A stretch of 64,000 nt of DNA from Dyella sp. A6 (GCF_036320485.1 NZ_CP132911.1:1426001-1490000), one strand, 5' to 3'. Numbered from the stretch's first letter, positions 18,677-29,410 are shown. Notes: a model not told the origin generated them from the letters alone. Numbers and translations are program-made.

Positions 18677-19102
18677 ATGACCATGCAAAATGCCTCCCTG
18701 ACCATCGGTGCCGTCGCCAAGCGCGTCGGTGTTGCCATCGACACCATCCGCTACTACGAGCGCGAAGGCCTGCTGCCGGAACCGCAGCGGCGCGCGTCGG
18801 GCTATCGCAGCTATGACGAAGGCGCGATCACGCAGCTTCGCTTCATCCGGCGGGCCAAGGACCTGGGCTTCACCCTCGAGGAGATCCGCGAGCTGCTGGC
18901 GCTGTCGGCCGATCGCCAGCGCGGCGTGAAGGCGGTGAAGCAGCGTGCCGAGCAGCGGCTGGCGGCCATTGAGCAACGTATCGCCGAACTGCAGCGCGTG
19001 CGCGACGGCTTGTCGAAGCTGGTGGCGTCCTGCCCGGGGCATGGCCGGCCGGAGGAATGTCCGATCCTGCGCGCGCTTGCCGATGACGGAGAACTGTCAT
19101 GA
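18677..19102 (+). CDS. MerR-family metal-responsive regulator
   Basis: The 141-residue protein has the MerR winged-helix DNA-binding domain at residues 8-75 ([10 protein letters not shown] ... [11 protein letters not shown]), then the dimerisation coiled coil. A C-terminal cysteine loop, [14 protein letters not shown], resembles metal-binding loops of CueR/PbrR/ZntR-type proteins. It overlaps the downstream P-type ATPase gene by four bases (ATGA), so the pair forms one operon, probably activated by the protein itself on metal binding. The ATPase's C-P-C motif makes copper or silver the likeliest effector, but lead, zinc or cadmium cannot be excluded from the regulator alone. Confidence 0.88.
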   Translation: MTMQNASLTIGAVAKRVGVAIDTIRYYEREGLLPEPQRRASGYRSYDEGAITQLRFIRRAKDLGFTLEEIRELLALSADRQRGVKAVKQRAEQRLAAIEQRIAELQRVRDGLSKLVASCPGHGRPEECPILRALADDGELS

Positions 19103-21678
19103 GCGAGAAGGGAAGCTGCTGCCATGCGGGCGCCCCCGTGACGAAGCCGGCCGCGAAAGCCATCGACCCGGTCTGCGGCATGACCGTGGATACTGACGCG
19201 TCGGCCCATTCGACAACGCACGACGGGCAGCTTTTCCACTTCTGCTGCGCCGGCTGCAAGACGGCATTCGAGGCCGAGCCCGCACGCTACCCGCACAAAC
19301 CCGCAGCGATGCCGCTGGCTTCGTCCTGCTGTGCGGCGAAGGCGGCGGCCGAACATCAGGTGGCGCATGCCGACACGGCCAGCCACACCATGGCGAAGGA
19401 CCCGGTCTGCGGCATGACCGTCGATCCGCAGACCGCGAAACACCACGCGGAGCATGCGGGGACCACCTACTTCTTCTGCGCGGCACGTTGCCGCGAGAAA
19501 TTCATGGCCGATCCGGAGGCCTATCTGGGCGGTCGCAAACCGGCGGTCGCGGCACCTGCTGGCGCCATCTATACCTGCCCGATGCACCCGGATGTGCAGC
19601 AGGTTGGTCCGGGCGACTGTCCCAAGTGCGGCATGGCGCTGGAGCCGATGATGCCGAGCCTGGACGAGGACGGGAGTGACGAGCTGCGCTCCATGGCGCG
19701 GCGTTTCGCGACCCTGCTCGCGCTGACCCTGCCGGTGTTCGTGCTGGCGATGGCGTCGCATCTGGGCGGCTGGCACATGCCGGTGCGATGGGCGGTCGCA
19801 GCCGGCTGGGTCGAGGCGCTGCTGGCGACGGTCGTGGTGCTGTGGGGCGGCGCGCCGTTCTTCGTGCGTGGCTGGCGTTCACTGCGGCCGTGGTCGCCGA
19901 ACATGTACACGCTGATCGCCCTGGGCACCGGCGTGGCCTGGCTCTACAGCATCGTGGCGTTCCTGTTGCCGGCGGTGTTCCCGGCGGGTTTTCGCGATGC
20001 GCAGGGCCGTGTCGCGGTGTATTTCGAATCAGCCGCGGTGATTGTCACCCTGGTGACCCTGGGCGACTTCCTCGAGCTGCGTGCGCGACGCCGTACCGGT
20101 TCGGCCCTCAAGGCCCTGCTGGGGCTGGCGCCGAAGACGGCGCTGCGGATCGCCGCCGATGGCAGCGAAGCCGAGGTGCCGCTCGATCAGGTGCATGTCG
20201 ACGATGTGCTACGTGTGCGTCCCGGCGAGAAGGTGCCGGTCGACGGCGAGGTGCTGTCGGGCGACAGCCATGTCGATGAGTCCATGCTCACCGGCGAACC
20301 GATGCCGGTGGCCAAGGCTGCCGGGGATGCGCTGGCCGGCGGCACCGTGAACGGCAATGGCGTGCTGACCCTGCGTGCGCGCAAGGTCGGCAATGACACC
20401 TTGCTGGCGCAGATCGTGGCGCAGGTGGCGCAGGCGCAGCGCAGCAAGGCCCCGCTGCAGCGCACGGCCGACCGCGTGGCGGCGTGGTTCGTGCCGGCGG
20501 TGGTGGCGGTGGCATGCATGGCGTTTGCGGCCTGGGCGCTGCTGGGGCCGGAACCGCGCCTGGCGCATGCGCTGATCGCTGGTGTGTCGGTGCTGATCGT
20601 GGCGTGTCCATGCGCGCTGGGGCTGGCGACACCGATCTCGATCATGGTGGCCAGCGGTCGCGGCGCGCAGCATGGCGTGTTGTTCAAGGACGCCGGGGCG
20701 ATCGAGAGCTTGCGCGACATCGACACGCTGGTGCTGGACAAGACCGGCACGCTGACCGATGGTCGCCCGGTGTTACGCGACGTGGAGCCCCTGGCCGGGC
20801 TGCCGAAGACGCGCCTGCTGGCGCTGGCGGCGGCGCTGGAGCGCTCCAGCGAACATCCGCTGGCCCGGGCTGTCGTGGCCGGTGCGGACGCCGGGGATGT
20901 GCCAGCGCTGGTGTCGGCTGATGTCCGCGCGGAGCCGGGGCGCGGCGTCGGCGGCGTGGTGGATGGCTGCAAGGTGGTGCTGGGTAATGCGCCGTGGTTG
21001 CAGGATCTCGGGATCGCCATTGACCAGGATGCGCTGTCCCGTGCCGAGGCAATGCGCAAGGAAGGCGCGACGGCGGTGTTTCTGGCCGTGGACAACGCGC
21101 TGGTCGGCCTGCTTGCGGTCGCCGATCGGATCAAGCCGGGTACCCCGGCCGCACTCGACGCACTGCGCGAGGCCGGCCTGCGCATCGTCATGCTCACCGG
21201 CGACAACGCCACCACTGCGCAGGCGGTGGCGACGGCGCTCCACATCGACGAGGTCCATGCGGATGCCACGCCCACCGGCAAGGCCGACGTGGTGAATGCC
21301 CTGCGTCGGCAGGGACAGCGCGTGGCGATGGCCGGCGACGGCATCAACGATGCCCCGGCGCTGGCTGCCGCCGACATCGGCATTGCCATGGGCAATGGCA
21401 CCGACGTGGCGATGGAAAGCGCGCAGGTGACCCTGGTGAAAGGCGAGCTGGGCGCGATCCTGCGTGCACGACAGCTGTCGCAGGCCACCGTGCGCAACAT
21501 CCGCCAGAACCTGTTCTTTGCCTTCGTCTACAACGGCATCGGCGTGCCGCTGGCGGCTGGTGTGCTGTATCCGTGGTTCGGCATCGTGCTGTCGCCGATG
21601 ATCGCCGCGCTGGCGATGAGCCTGAGTTCGGTGTCGGTGGTCAGCAACGCACTGCGGCTGCGTCACGCTTCGGCGTGA
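19099..21678 (+). CDS. Copper-type P1B ATPase with two YHS domains
   Basis: This 859-residue heavy-metal export ATPase has two N-terminal YHS domains (D-P-V-C-G-M-T-V-D at about 25 and again near 98). A heavy-metal-binding segment follows (Y-T-C-P-M-H-P-D-V ... D-C-P-K-C-G-M-A-L, about 156-180), then eight membrane helices. The transport motif is C-P-C at 503-505, the phosphorylation site D-K-T-G-T begins at 547, the nucleotide-domain motif S-S-E-H-P-L-A-R is present, and G-D-G-I-N-D begins at 746. The C-P-C motif is typical of Cu(I)/Ag(I) exporters. No classic C-x2-C HMA domain is present; the YHS pair and the Cys-rich start (G-S-C-C-H-A) replace it. It overlaps the MerR regulator upstream and probably gives copper resistance. 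Confidence 0.92.
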   Translation: MSEKGSCCHAGAPVTKPAAKAIDPVCGMTVDTDASAHSTTHDGQLFHFCCAGCKTAFEAEPARYPHKPAAMPLASSCCAAKAAAEHQVAHADTASHTMAKDPVCGMTVDPQTAKHHAEHAGTTYFFCAARCREKFMADPEAYLGGRKPAVAAPAGAIYTCPMHPDVQQVGPGDCPKCGMALEPMMPSLDEDGSDELRSMARRFATLLALTLPVFVLAMASHLGGWHMPVRWAVAAGWVEALLATVVVLWGGAPFFVRGWRSLRPWSPNMYTLIALGTGVAWLYSIVAFLLPAVFPAGFRDAQGRVAVYFESAAVIVTLVTLGDFLELRARRRTGSALKALLGLAPKTALRIAADGSEAEVPLDQVHVDDVLRVRPGEKVPVDGEVLSGDSHVDESMLTGEPMPVAKAAGDALAGGTVNGNGVLTLRARKVGNDTLLAQIVAQVAQAQRSKAPLQRTADRVAAWFVPAVVAVACMAFAAWALLGPEPRLAHALIAGVSVLIVACPCALGLATPISIMVASGRGAQHGVLFKDAGAIESLRDIDTLVLDKTGTLTDGRPVLRDVEPLAGLPKTRLLALAAALERSSEHPLARAVVAGADAGDVPALVSADVRAEPGRGVGGVVDGCKVVLGNAPWLQDLGIAIDQDALSRAEAMRKEGATAVFLAVDNALVGLLAVADRIKPGTPAALDALREAGLRIVMLTGDNATTAQAVATALHIDEVHADATPTGKADVVNALRRQGQRVAMAGDGINDAPALAAADIGIAMGNGTDVAMESAQVTLVKGELGAILRARQLSQATVRNIRQNLFFAFVYNGIGVPLAAGVLYPWFGIVLSPMIAALAMSLSSVSVVSNALRLRHASA

Positions 21679-21773
21679 CGACGGTGTCGCCGGGTTCCGC
21701 CGCCGGGGCATGCCGTGCCCGCGTCCCGGCGATGCCTTAAGCTGCGCGCCTGCCTGTCCCGCACGGTTTCCGC

Positions 21774-23057
21774 ATGACCCGAACACTTTCCGAATGGCTG
21801 GCGTATCAGGAACACGTCAACCCGCGCAGTATCGAGCTCGGGCTCGAGCGGGTGCGTGCCGTCTGGCAGCGCATGGGGCATGCGGCACCGGCGCGGCGGG
21901 TCGTCACCGTCGGCGGCACCAACGGCAAGGGTTCCACGGTGGCGCTGCTGGAAGCCATGCTGCGCGCGGCCGGCCTGAGTGTGGGCTGCTACACGTCGCC
22001 GCACCTGCTGAACTACAACGAGCGTGTGCGCATCGACGGGCGGGATGCCGACGACGCGGCCCTGGTCGACAGCTTCGAGCGCATCGAAGCGGCACGGGGC
22101 GATACGCCGCTGACCTATTTCGAGTTCGGCACGCTGGCGGCACTGGACCTGTTCGCGCGGGCGGCACTCGATGTCGCGGTGCTCGAGGTCGGTCTGGGGG
22201 GGCGGCTCGATGCGGTCAACATCGTCGATGCCGACGTGGCGGTGGTGACCACGGTGGATCTCGACCACATGGACTGGCTGGGCCCGGACCGCGACAGCAT
22301 CGGGCACGAAAAGGCGGGTATCGCACGGCAAGGGCGCCCCGTCGTGGTAGGTGAAACCGAGCCGCCCGCCGGGCTGCTCGACGCGCTTGCCACTGCCGGT
22401 GCGGTTGTCGAGCGTGCGGGACGCGATTTTTTCGCGGAGCGTGGCACAACGGACTGGCGTTGGCGTCATCGCGACGGCACCGTGCTGACACTGCCGAATC
22501 TCGCACTGGCCGCGCCGGTGCAGTTCGCGAATGCCGCCACGGCGGTCGCGGTCCTGCATGTCACGCTGGCGGATGGCCAGCGGCTGCTTGCGCCGGCGAA
22601 GCTGGCCGATGCGGCACCAGCCGGCCTGCGCGAGGTGAAGGTAGCGGCACGCCTGCAGGCGCTGGGCGGCGACCCGGCCGTGTTTGTCGATGTAGCCCAC
22701 AACCCGCAGGCGGCGCGGGCGCTGGCGGCATGGCTGGACACCCAGCCGGCGATGCCCACGCATGCCGTGTACGGCGCGCTTGCCGACAAGGATGTGGCTG
22801 GCGTGATCGCTGCACTGGGCGACCGTATCGCGCACTGGCACCTGGCCGGTCTTGAGCGTGACACGCCACGCGGATTGCCGGTCGCGGCGCTGGTCGAGCG
22901 CCTGCAGACGATCTTGCCGGACGCACCGTACGACGCTTGCGACGACGTGGCTGCCGCACTGACGGCGGCCCGCGCAAAGGCTTGTCCGGGGGCGCGCATC
23001 CTGGTGTTCGGCTCCTTTTTCTTGGCGACGGCGGTGCTCGGGCACGTCGCCGCCTGA
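21774..23057 (+). CDS. folC: Bifunctional dihydrofolate/folylpolyglutamate synthase
   Basis: FolC joins glutamate to dihydropteroate and extends the polyglutamate tail of folates. The 427-residue length fits. The ATP-binding loop G-G-T-N-G-K-G-S-T lies near residue 45. The motifs Y-T-S-P-H-L-L-N-Y-N-E-R-V and L-E-V-G-L-G-G-R-L-D-A-V-N follow in family order, and the C-terminal domain contains V-D-V-A-H-N-P-Q-A-A. It heads the conserved series folC-dedD-cvpA-purF known from E. coli, with accD (its usual upstream neighbour) absent here. Its start lies 95 bases after the copper ATPase stop. Confidence 0.95.
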   Translation: MTRTLSEWLAYQEHVNPRSIELGLERVRAVWQRMGHAAPARRVVTVGGTNGKGSTVALLEAMLRAAGLSVGCYTSPHLLNYNERVRIDGRDADDAALVDSFERIEAARGDTPLTYFEFGTLAALDLFARAALDVAVLEVGLGGRLDAVNIVDADVAVVTTVDLDHMDWLGPDRDSIGHEKAGIARQGRPVVVGETEPPAGLLDALATAGAVVERAGRDFFAERGTTDWRWRHRDGTVLTLPNLALAAPVQFANAATAVAVLHVTLADGQRLLAPAKLADAAPAGLREVKVAARLQALGGDPAVFVDVAHNPQAARALAAWLDTQPAMPTHAVYGALADKDVAGVIAALGDRIAHWHLAGLERDTPRGLPVAALVERLQTILPDAPYDACDDVAAALTAARAKACPGARILVFGSFFLATAVLGHVAA

Positions 23058-23145
23058 ATCAACAGGCCGCCGATGCCGTTAAGGCGGGTGCGGGCGGGTA
23101 TAATCACGCTGCTGCATGCCGTCCCCGTCGCTTCTGGAGTCAACC

Positions 23146-24162
23146 TTGAACACACGTCTGCTGGGAGCCGCCGTTCTGATTGCACTGGCGGTGCTGGTCG
23201 TGCCGATGCTTTTTTCCAGCAAGCCGTCGACGGGAAGCAGCGACCAGCCGGTAAGCCTGGCGATACCGCCGGCGCCGGACAGCAACCTGCAGACCAAAAC
23301 GCTGAGCCTGGTGCCCGGTGGCGTGGCGCCGGCCTCGTCGGTCGGCACGGCGCAGCACCCGGTCATTCCGATGAACACCACTACCGTGACGCCCGGCGCG
23401 GGTGACCGCCTGGCGACGGTGAACATTGGTTCCAGCCGGCCCCGTGACGTGGGTCCGGGTGCCGCGGCGCCGACCAACACCACGCCTGCGGCAGCGCCGG
23501 TACAGACGCCGACCGCTACCGCTCCCGCACCGGTGCCCGCACCCGTGCAGAAAGCCGTATCCAGGCCGGTCGCGGCGGCGCCGAAAGCCGTCGTCCCGCA
23601 GCAGCAGGCGCCGAAACCCGCGCCAGCGTTGCCGCCGGCCACCGCCGCACGCGGCCATTACACGCTCAACCTCAGCGCCTACAGCGCCAGTGGCGCGCAA
23701 CGCCTGATCGGACGCGTGCGCGCGCTGGGTTATCCGGCCCATGGCCAGGTCATCCAGCGGGCGGGCAAGTCGCTGACGCTGGTCAGCGCGGGGCCGTTCA
23801 ATACGCGCGCAGCGGCGGAAGCGGCACGGTTGAAGATAGTGCAGTCGATTCCCGGCGCGCCGGCGCATCTGGAAAGCGGTGCGGGCACGCCGGGCGGGGA
23901 CATGCCGGCGGCGGCCACGACGCGTGTCGGTGGCTGGGCCGTGCAGGTGGCCGCGATGGGTGGCCAGGCGGACGCCAACGCCTTGCGCGACAAGCTGCGT
24001 GCGGCCGGTTTCGACGGTTTCGTGGATTCGGTCAGCGTGAACGGCAAGCGCCTGTGGCGGGTGCGCGCGGGTCCGCAGACCCAGCGCGACGACGCCATGC
24101 GCGTGCGTGACCAGATCAAGGCACGACTGGGGCTGGCCGGCAATGTGGTCAGCGTCCCCTGA
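23146..24162 (+). CDS. dedD: DedD-like SPOR-domain membrane protein
   Basis: This 338-residue protein has one N-terminal membrane segment (L-L-G-A-A-V-L-I-A-L-A-V-L-V-V-P-M-L-F), a Pro/Ala/Thr-rich periplasmic linker to about residue 170, and two SPOR-like stretches near 172-245 and 260-338. SPOR domains bind denuded septal peptidoglycan, and DedD supports cell constriction. I prefer TTG 23146, which has TGGAG seven bases upstream and puts the membrane helix near the N-terminus as in E. coli DedD. An in-frame ATG at 23116 would add ten residues. Position between folC and cvpA supports the name. Confidence 0.85.
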   Translation: MNTRLLGAAVLIALAVLVVPMLFSSKPSTGSSDQPVSLAIPPAPDSNLQTKTLSLVPGGVAPASSVGTAQHPVIPMNTTTVTPGAGDRLATVNIGSSRPRDVGPGAAAPTNTTPAAAPVQTPTATAPAPVPAPVQKAVSRPVAAAPKAVVPQQQAPKPAPALPPATAARGHYTLNLSAYSASGAQRLIGRVRALGYPAHGQVIQRAGKSLTLVSAGPFNTRAAAEAARLKIVQSIPGAPAHLESGAGTPGGDMPAAATTRVGGWAVQVAAMGGQADANALRDKLRAAGFDGFVDSVSVNGKRLWRVRAGPQTQRDDAMRVRDQIKARLGLAGNVVSVP

Positions 24163-24196
24163 GTACGGCTTTTGACGGTTCGGGAGTGCAGTCCAG

Positions 24197-24829
24197 GTGA
24201 GTTGGGTCGACTACATCATCCTCGTTGTGCTGGGCATGTCCGTGCTGGTCGGGCTACTGCGTGGCCTGGTTTCTGAGGTGCTGGCGCTGGCCACCTGGAT
24301 CGCCGCGTTCTGGGTGGCCTGGACGTTCGGTCCGGACGTTTCGGCGCGCCTCGAACACCACATCGATGAGCCGTCGATCCGGCTGGTGGCCGGATATGCG
24401 CTGTGTTTCGTGTCCGTGTTGGTATTGGGTGCGCTGGTCCGTTTCGTGATCCACCGGCTGGTGGAAGGGACCGGGCTGAGCGGTACCGACCGCCTGCTGG
24501 GCATGCTGTTCGGTTTCGCCCGCGGCGTGCTGCTGGTGAGCCTGATGGTGTTCCTGATGGGGTTCACCAACGCCACCAACGATACGTGGTGGACACATTC
24601 GGCGCTGCTGCCGCAGTTCCAGGGTGTTGCCACCTGGCTGGGCGGGCAGTTGCCCGCAAACGTGCGCCAGCATCTGCATCCGGTGCGCATCCCCAGCCAT
24701 TTACCGACGTTGCCTTCGACCCTGCCGGCCGGCTTGCAGCCTGCCCATGGAGAATCGGCTGCGTCGCCCCCACTTTCCATGCCTGTCGCGGCGACGCGAC
24801 CGGCAGCAACGGCCAACAGCAGCAGGTAG
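24197..24829 (+). CDS. cvpA: CvpA family inner-membrane protein
   Basis: The 210-residue protein starts at GTG 24197 (M-S-W-V-D-Y-I-I-L). It has four hydrophobic segments in the first 125 residues, including the typical [13 protein letters not shown] and [13 protein letters not shown] motifs. The tail is Pro/Ala-rich and low in complexity. CvpA is needed for colicin V production in E. coli and has been linked to envelope stress tolerance; its molecular role is unsettled. purF starts seven bases after its stop, so they are cotranscribed. Confidence 0.9.
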   Translation: MSWVDYIILVVLGMSVLVGLLRGLVSEVLALATWIAAFWVAWTFGPDVSARLEHHIDEPSIRLVAGYALCFVSVLVLGALVRFVIHRLVEGTGLSGTDRLLGMLFGFARGVLLVSLMVFLMGFTNATNDTWWTHSALLPQFQGVATWLGGQLPANVRQHLHPVRIPSHLPTLPSTLPAGLQPAHGESAASPPLSMPVAATRPAATANSSR

Positions 24830-24836
24830 CAGTTCC

Positions 24837-26312
24837 ATGTGCGGAATCATCGGTATTGTCGGTACCACCGAGGTGGCGTCGGCGCTTTATGACGGCTTGA
24901 CGGTGCTTCAGCATCGCGGCCAGGACGCGGCAGGCATCGCCACCGTGGATGGTGCGCGACTGCGCCTGCACAAGGGCAACGGCCTGGTGCGCGACGTGTT
25001 CACTCAGCGTGCCATGAGCGGCCTGCGCGGGCGTGTCGGCATCGGTCACTGCCGTTACCCGACGGCCGGTTCGGAGGGCGCCGAGGAGGCCCAGCCGTTC
25101 TACGTGAACTCGCCGTACGGCATCGCCTTCGCGCACAACGGCAACCTGGTGAACACCGAATCGCTGCGCAAGGAGATGTTCGAGGACGACCGGCGTCACA
25201 TCAACACCGACTCGGACTCGGAGATCCTGCTCAACGTGCTGGCGCACGAGCTGCAGATCCAGGACCGCATGGCGCTGACGCCCGATCACATCTTCAAGGC
25301 GGTGGCCGGCGTGCACGCGCGGGCGCGCGGCGGTTATGCCTGCATCGCGCTGCTGCTGGGCTATGGTCTGCTGGCGTTCCGCGATCCGCATGGCATCCGG
25401 CCGCTGGTGCTGGGCGAGCGGGTGACTTCGGAGGGGCGCGAATACGCGGTCGCGTCGGAGTCGGTGGCGCTTGACGTGCTGGGCTTCAAGCGCCTGCGCG
25501 ACGTGGCCCCGGGCGAGGCGGTGTTCATCACCAACGATGGCCAGTTGTTCTCCCGGCATTGCGCCGACGGCGCGGTCCATTCGCCGTGCATTTTCGAGTA
25601 TGTCTACCTGGCCCGGCCTGACTCGATGATCGAGAACGTGTCGGTGTACAAGGCGCGCCTGCGCATGGGCCAGAAGCTGGCCGAGAAGATCATGCGTGAG
25701 CGGCCCGACCATGGCATCGATGCCGTCATCCCGATTCCCGACACCGCGCGCACGGCGGCCAGTGCGCTGGCCGAGGCGCTGGGCGTGCCGTTCCGCGAGG
25801 GCTTCGTGAAGAACCGCTACGTGGGGCGCACCTTCATCATGCCGGGGCAGGGCGACCGGGTGAAATCGGTACGCCGCAAGCTCAACCCGGTCGAGCTGGA
25901 ATTCCGCAAGAAGACCGTGTTGCTGGTGGACGACTCGATCGTGCGCGGCACCACGTCGCGGCAGATCATCCAGATGGCGCGCGACGCGGGGGCCAGGCAG
26001 GTGTATTTCGCGTCTGCCGCGCCGCCGGTGCGCTACCCCAACGTGTACGGCATCGACATGCCTTCGGCCACGGAACTGGTGGCTGCCGGCAAGACCGAGC
26101 AGGAAGTGCAGGGCATGCTCGGCGCCGACTGGCTGATCTACCAGGATCTGAGCGATCTGGTGTGGGCAGTTCAGGACGGCAACGAGTCGTTGCAGGATTT
26201 CGATGCCTCGTGCTTCAACGGCGAGTACATCACCGGGCTCGACGACAACTACCTGCGCCAGATCGAGATGCTGCGCTCGGACGACGCCAAGGCCGCGCGC
26301 CGCAGCGCGTGA
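24837..26312 (+). CDS. purF: Amidophosphoribosyltransferase
   Basis: PurF makes phosphoribosylamine from PRPP and glutamine, the first committed step of purine synthesis. Met1-Cys2 (M-C-G-I-I-G-I-V-G) places the amidotransferase nucleophile next to the initiator, with no propeptide, as in E. coli. The product has 491 residues. The amidotransferase domain includes R-G-Q-D-A-A-G-I-A and G-H-C-R-Y-P-T. The PRPP-binding loop is [13 protein letters not shown] near residue 365. An in-frame frame upstream from 24624 is only the shadow of cvpA. It closes the folC-dedD-cvpA-purF unit. Confidence 0.97.
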   Translation: MCGIIGIVGTTEVASALYDGLTVLQHRGQDAAGIATVDGARLRLHKGNGLVRDVFTQRAMSGLRGRVGIGHCRYPTAGSEGAEEAQPFYVNSPYGIAFAHNGNLVNTESLRKEMFEDDRRHINTDSDSEILLNVLAHELQIQDRMALTPDHIFKAVAGVHARARGGYACIALLLGYGLLAFRDPHGIRPLVLGERVTSEGREYAVASESVALDVLGFKRLRDVAPGEAVFITNDGQLFSRHCADGAVHSPCIFEYVYLARPDSMIENVSVYKARLRMGQKLAEKIMRERPDHGIDAVIPIPDTARTAASALAEALGVPFREGFVKNRYVGRTFIMPGQGDRVKSVRRKLNPVELEFRKKTVLLVDDSIVRGTTSRQIIQMARDAGARQVYFASAAPPVRYPNVYGIDMPSATELVAAGKTEQEVQGMLGADWLIYQDLSDLVWAVQDGNESLQDFDASCFNGEYITGLDDNYLRQIEMLRSDDAKAARRSA

Positions 26313-26369
26313 GCAGGCGCTGTCCGCTCCGCGCCGGAAGACAGGTCCGTACCGGGCGGAGCATCTCGC

Positions 26370-27215
26370 ATGCGTCCGGCTGAGACTGCTGTGGCGCTGA
26401 CCGGAGCGGCAGACCTGCATGCCGCCGCCAAGGCTTGCCTGGACGCCACCGATCCCGCCGAGAAACTGTGCCTGACACGCGCGGTGTGGGCGGCGGTGGC
26501 ATCCGGCGAACTGCGGCCGGACCCCTCTGCGGACCCACCCGAGCCGATCGGCGCTGCCGGTCGGCCGGCGCGGCCGCAGCTGGTCAGCGCGCGTCAGGTG
26601 CCGCAGCGTGGCCTTGGTACGGCGGAGGGGCGTGCCGCGCTGGTGCATGCGGTGGCGCATATCGAGTTCAACGCGATAAACCTGGCCTGGGATGCGGTCT
26701 ACCGCTTCCGCGGCATGCCCGGCGATTACTACCGGGACTGGGTCAGTTGCGCCCACGACGAGGCGCGGCACTTCGCCCTGCTGTCCGCGCGGCTGGCCGA
26801 GCTGGGGCATGCCTACGGTGACTTCGACGCGCACAACGGCTTGTGGGACATGGCCGAGAAGACCGCGCACCACGACACCGCGCGCATGGCCCTGGTGCCG
26901 CGCGTGCTGGAGGCGCGCGGACTGGACGTGACGCCGGGCATGATCGAGCGTCTGCACCACGCCGGCGACGAACGCACCATCGCCGTGCTGGAGGTGATCC
27001 TGCGCGAGGAAGTGGCCCACGTGGCTGCTGGCACGCGCTGGTATCGCTGGTGCTGCGAACGAGACGGTAGCGACCCGTTCGAAACCTTCTTCGCGTTGTT
27101 GCGCGAGTACATGGGCGTCAGCCTGCGTGGCCCCTTCAACCGCCCGGCACGACTGGAGGCAGGCTTCATCGAGGCCGAGCTGGACAGGCTGGCGGCATTG
27201 GCTGCGGCTGGCTGA
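26370..27215 (+). CDS. DUF455 ferritin-like protein
   Basis: This 281-residue protein matches the DUF455 family, predicted to have a ferritin-like four-helix bundle. Candidate metal ligands are visible: E near H-I-E-F-N-A-I-N, the H-D-E-A-R-H-F pair, a Y-G-D-F-D-A-H-N-G-L-W loop, and E-V-I-L-R-E-E-V-A-H-V near residue 215. The pattern of paired Glu/His residues on two helices suggests a di-iron site, as in MiaE-like tRNA hydroxylases, but the substrate is unknown. It begins 57 bases after purF and may be cotranscribed with it. Confidence 0.8.
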   Translation: MRPAETAVALTGAADLHAAAKACLDATDPAEKLCLTRAVWAAVASGELRPDPSADPPEPIGAAGRPARPQLVSARQVPQRGLGTAEGRAALVHAVAHIEFNAINLAWDAVYRFRGMPGDYYRDWVSCAHDEARHFALLSARLAELGHAYGDFDAHNGLWDMAEKTAHHDTARMALVPRVLEARGLDVTPGMIERLHHAGDERTIAVLEVILREEVAHVAAGTRWYRWCCERDGSDPFETFFALLREYMGVSLRGPFNRPARLEAGFIEAELDRLAALAAAG

Positions 27216-27427
27216 AGGAGCCCGGCGGAAAGCGGCTTGGTCGCTGTCGCAAGGTCAAGGTTCGATGCCGAGGAAACGGATCGTCAGGCCCCGCTGGCAA
27301 GCGGCTGAGCCGGCGCTGCACTGCAGCTTTTTCCCCACCGACGGGGCGAGTATGTTCGGGCGGTCGCCACTCGGACCGCCGGGGCGCGATCCTGCTTCGA
27401 CGGCCGATCCCTCGATGGAGAGCTGTC

Positions 27428-27700
27428 ATGCCGAAATTCCTGATCGAACGCGAAATCCCGGGCGCCGGTGCACTTACATCGGAGCAGCTCAAGAGCATCT
27501 CGCAGACTTCCTGCGGTGTACTGCAGTCGATGGGGCCCCGCATCCAGTGGGTGCAAAGCTACGTCACCGACGACAAGGTCTACTGCGTCTACATCGCGCC
27601 GGACGAGGCGACCGTGCGCGAGCATGCCAGCCAGGGAGGCTTTCCGGCCAACAAGGTAACCCCGATCCATGCCGTCATCGACCCGACCACGGCCGAATGA
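27428..27700 (+). CDS. DUF4242 family protein
   Basis: The 90-residue product begins M-P-K-F-L-I-E-R-E-I-P-G-A-G and shows the DUF4242 pattern: W-V-Q-S-Y-V-T-D-D-K-V-Y-C-V-Y-I-A near the middle and A-P-D-E-A-T-V-R-E-H-A towards the end. A nickel-binding actinobacterial homolog of this family is known, but the role is generally undefined. The ribosome site GGAGAG lies six bases upstream. A strong terminator follows eight bases after the stop codon region. It appears to be a single-gene unit. Confidence 0.8.
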   Translation: MPKFLIEREIPGAGALTSEQLKSISQTSCGVLQSMGPRIQWVQSYVTDDKVYCVYIAPDEATVREHASQGGFPANKVTPIHAVIDPTTAE

Positions 27701-27705
27701 CGGGC

Positions 27706-27738
27706 AACGAAAAGCCGGCGCAAGGCCGGCTTTTCGTT
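27706..27738. terminator. Bidirectional terminator between DUF4242 gene and tRNA-Pro
   Basis: A perfect 14-bp stem (27706-27719 with 27725-27738) with a five-base loop has AAAA on the left arm and TTTT on the right. It can therefore terminate both the plus-strand DUF4242 gene and the minus-strand tRNA gene that ends at 27746. Confidence 0.85.
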
Positions 27739-27745
27739 GAAACAT

Positions 27746-27822
27746 TGGTCGGGGAGACAGGATTTGAACCTGCGACTTCTACGTCCCGAACGTAGCGCTC
27801 TACCAGGCTGAGCTACACCCCG
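27746..27822 (-). tRNA. tRNA-Pro (anticodon CGG)
   Basis: The minus strand folds into a 77-base cloverleaf with an encoded CCA end (TGG at 27746-27748 on the plus strand). The anticodon stem CTACG/CGTAG encloses the loop TTCGGGA, giving anticodon CGG, which reads proline codon CCG. The T arm has GGTTCAAAT, the D arm AGCTCAGCCTGGTAGAGC. One T-T mismatch is visible in the acceptor stem at pair 6-67. Confidence 0.95.
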
Positions 27823-27975
27823 TGGGAGCCGCGTATCTTAGTGTCAGTGTCGCCACTTGGCAACAGGTCGATGCGGATTCGCGATCTGCGGCGCCGGTCG
27901 GCGGGCGGCAGCCTTCTGCTACCCTATAAGGCTGCCGTCGTACGGCTTACCGTCAACGTTGAATCGAGGAATTCC

Positions 27976-29349
27976 ATGGCGCTTACACCGGCCCGCACCA
28001 TGCCTGGCGTGCTCGAATTGCTGCCGCTCGACCAGATCGCGTTCCAGCGCATGCTCGACACGATCCGCCGCAACTACGAGCGCTTCGGTTTCCTGCCGAT
28101 CGAAACGCCGGCCATCGAATTTTCCGACGTGCTGCTGACCAAGACCGGCGGCGAAACCGAGCGGCAGGTGTATTTCGTGCAGTCGACCGGTGCGCTGGCC
28201 AAGGAGGGTACGCCGGAGCTGGCGTTGCGCTTCGACCTCACCGTGCCGCTGGCGCGCTACGTGGCCGAGCACGAGCACGACCTGAGCTTTCCGTTCCGCC
28301 GCTACCAGATGCAGCGCGTGTACCGCGGTGAGCGCGCGCAGCGCGGTCGCTTCCGCGAGTTCTACCAGTGCGACATCGACGTGATCGGCAAGGACAGCCT
28401 GTCGATCCGCTATGACGCCGAGATTCCGGCGGTGATCTACAGCGTGTTCCGTGAGCTGGATATCGGCGCCTTCACCATCCAGCTCAACAACCGCAAGCTG
28501 ATGCGCGGCTACTTCGAGAGTCTGGGCATCGCCGATGGCGAGCAGCAGATGCTGGTGCTGCGCGAAGTGGACAAGCTGGACAAGCGCGGTGCCGACTACG
28601 TACGCGACACGCTTACCAGCGAGGCCTTCGGCCTGTCGGTCGAGGTGGCCGACAAGATCCTCGCCTTCGTTCAGGTGCGTTCGAGCTCGCTGCAGGACGC
28701 CTTCGACAAGCTCGATGCGCTGGGCGCCGGTCCCGCGTCGATGGAGCAGGGCCGCGCCGAACTGAAGGAAGTGCTGGGCCTGATCCGCGACTTCGGCGTG
28801 CCGGAAACGCACTTCGCGCTGAACCTGTCGATCGCGCGCGGACTCGACTATTACACCGGCATGGTCTACGAGACCACGCTGAACGAGCACCCGCAGATCG
28901 GCTCGATCTGTTCCGGCGGGCGTTACGAGAATCTGGCCAGCCAGTACACCAAGTCGAAGCTGCCCGGCGTGGGCATTTCCATCGGCCTGACGCGCCTGTA
29001 CTGGCAGCTGCGCGATGCAGGGCTGATCGACACTGCGCGCAGCACCGTCGAGGTGCTGGTGACGCAGATGGACGAATCGCAGCTGCCAGCCTACCTGGCT
29101 TTGGCCAGTGAGCTGCGCGGTGCCGGCATCGCCACCGAAGTGGTACTGGAAGGCGGCAAGCTGGGCAAGCAGTTCAAGTACGCCGACCGCGCGGGCATCC
29201 GTTTCGTGATCGTGCTGGGCGAGGACGAGATCGCCAAGAACGTGGTCACCGTGAAGGACCTGCGTCGGGAAGACCAGTTCGAGGTGTCGCGCGACGACCT
29301 CATCAAGACCCTGCGGGTGGAGCTGGAGCAGGCTGCCGCGATGGGTTGA
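27976..29349 (+). CDS. hisS: Histidyl-tRNA synthetase
   Basis: HisRS charges tRNA-His. The 457-residue product from ATG 27976 (GAGGA five bases upstream) has class II motifs: [11 protein letters not shown] with motif 2 [12 protein letters not shown], and histidine-specific loops including [11 protein letters not shown] and S-G-G-R-Y-E-N-L. The C-terminal anticodon-binding domain runs from about 365. An in-frame upstream extension to 27841 is not family-like. The gene stands between tRNA-Pro and an ammonia-lyase, five genes of histidine metabolism away from hisG. Confidence 0.96.
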   Translation: MALTPARTMPGVLELLPLDQIAFQRMLDTIRRNYERFGFLPIETPAIEFSDVLLTKTGGETERQVYFVQSTGALAKEGTPELALRFDLTVPLARYVAEHEHDLSFPFRRYQMQRVYRGERAQRGRFREFYQCDIDVIGKDSLSIRYDAEIPAVIYSVFRELDIGAFTIQLNNRKLMRGYFESLGIADGEQQMLVLREVDKLDKRGADYVRDTLTSEAFGLSVEVADKILAFVQVRSSSLQDAFDKLDALGAGPASMEQGRAELKEVLGLIRDFGVPETHFALNLSIARGLDYYTGMVYETTLNEHPQIGSICSGGRYENLASQYTKSKLPGVGISIGLTRLYWQLRDAGLIDTARSTVEVLVTQMDESQLPAYLALASELRGAGIATEVVLEGGKLGKQFKYADRAGIRFVIVLGEDEIAKNVVTVKDLRREDQFEVSRDDLIKTLRVELEQAAAMG

Positions 29350-29384
29350 GCCCGGCCCTGTCTGCCGGCTTGACGTAATCCAGT

Positions 29385-29410
29385 GCCGCACCTGTCGGAG
29401 CAGGTGCGGC
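29385..29410. repeat. Hairpin between hisS and the ammonia-lyase
   Basis: GCCGCACCTG at 29385-29394 pairs perfectly with CAGGTGCGGC at 29401-29410 around a six-base loop. No T tract follows on either strand, so a simple intrinsic terminator is not clear. It lies 31 bases before the GTG start of the lyase gene. Confidence 0.5.

Noticed and set aside
23058..23145. ATG 23116 as the start of the dedD-like gene
   Set aside because: It is in frame, but TTG 23146 has a good ribosome site and puts the membrane helix directly at the N-terminus as in homologs. It is kept only as an alternative.
24564..27020. An 818-codon minus-strand frame across purF and the DUF455 gene
   Set aside because: It spans three well-supported plus-strand genes and has no recognisable domain.
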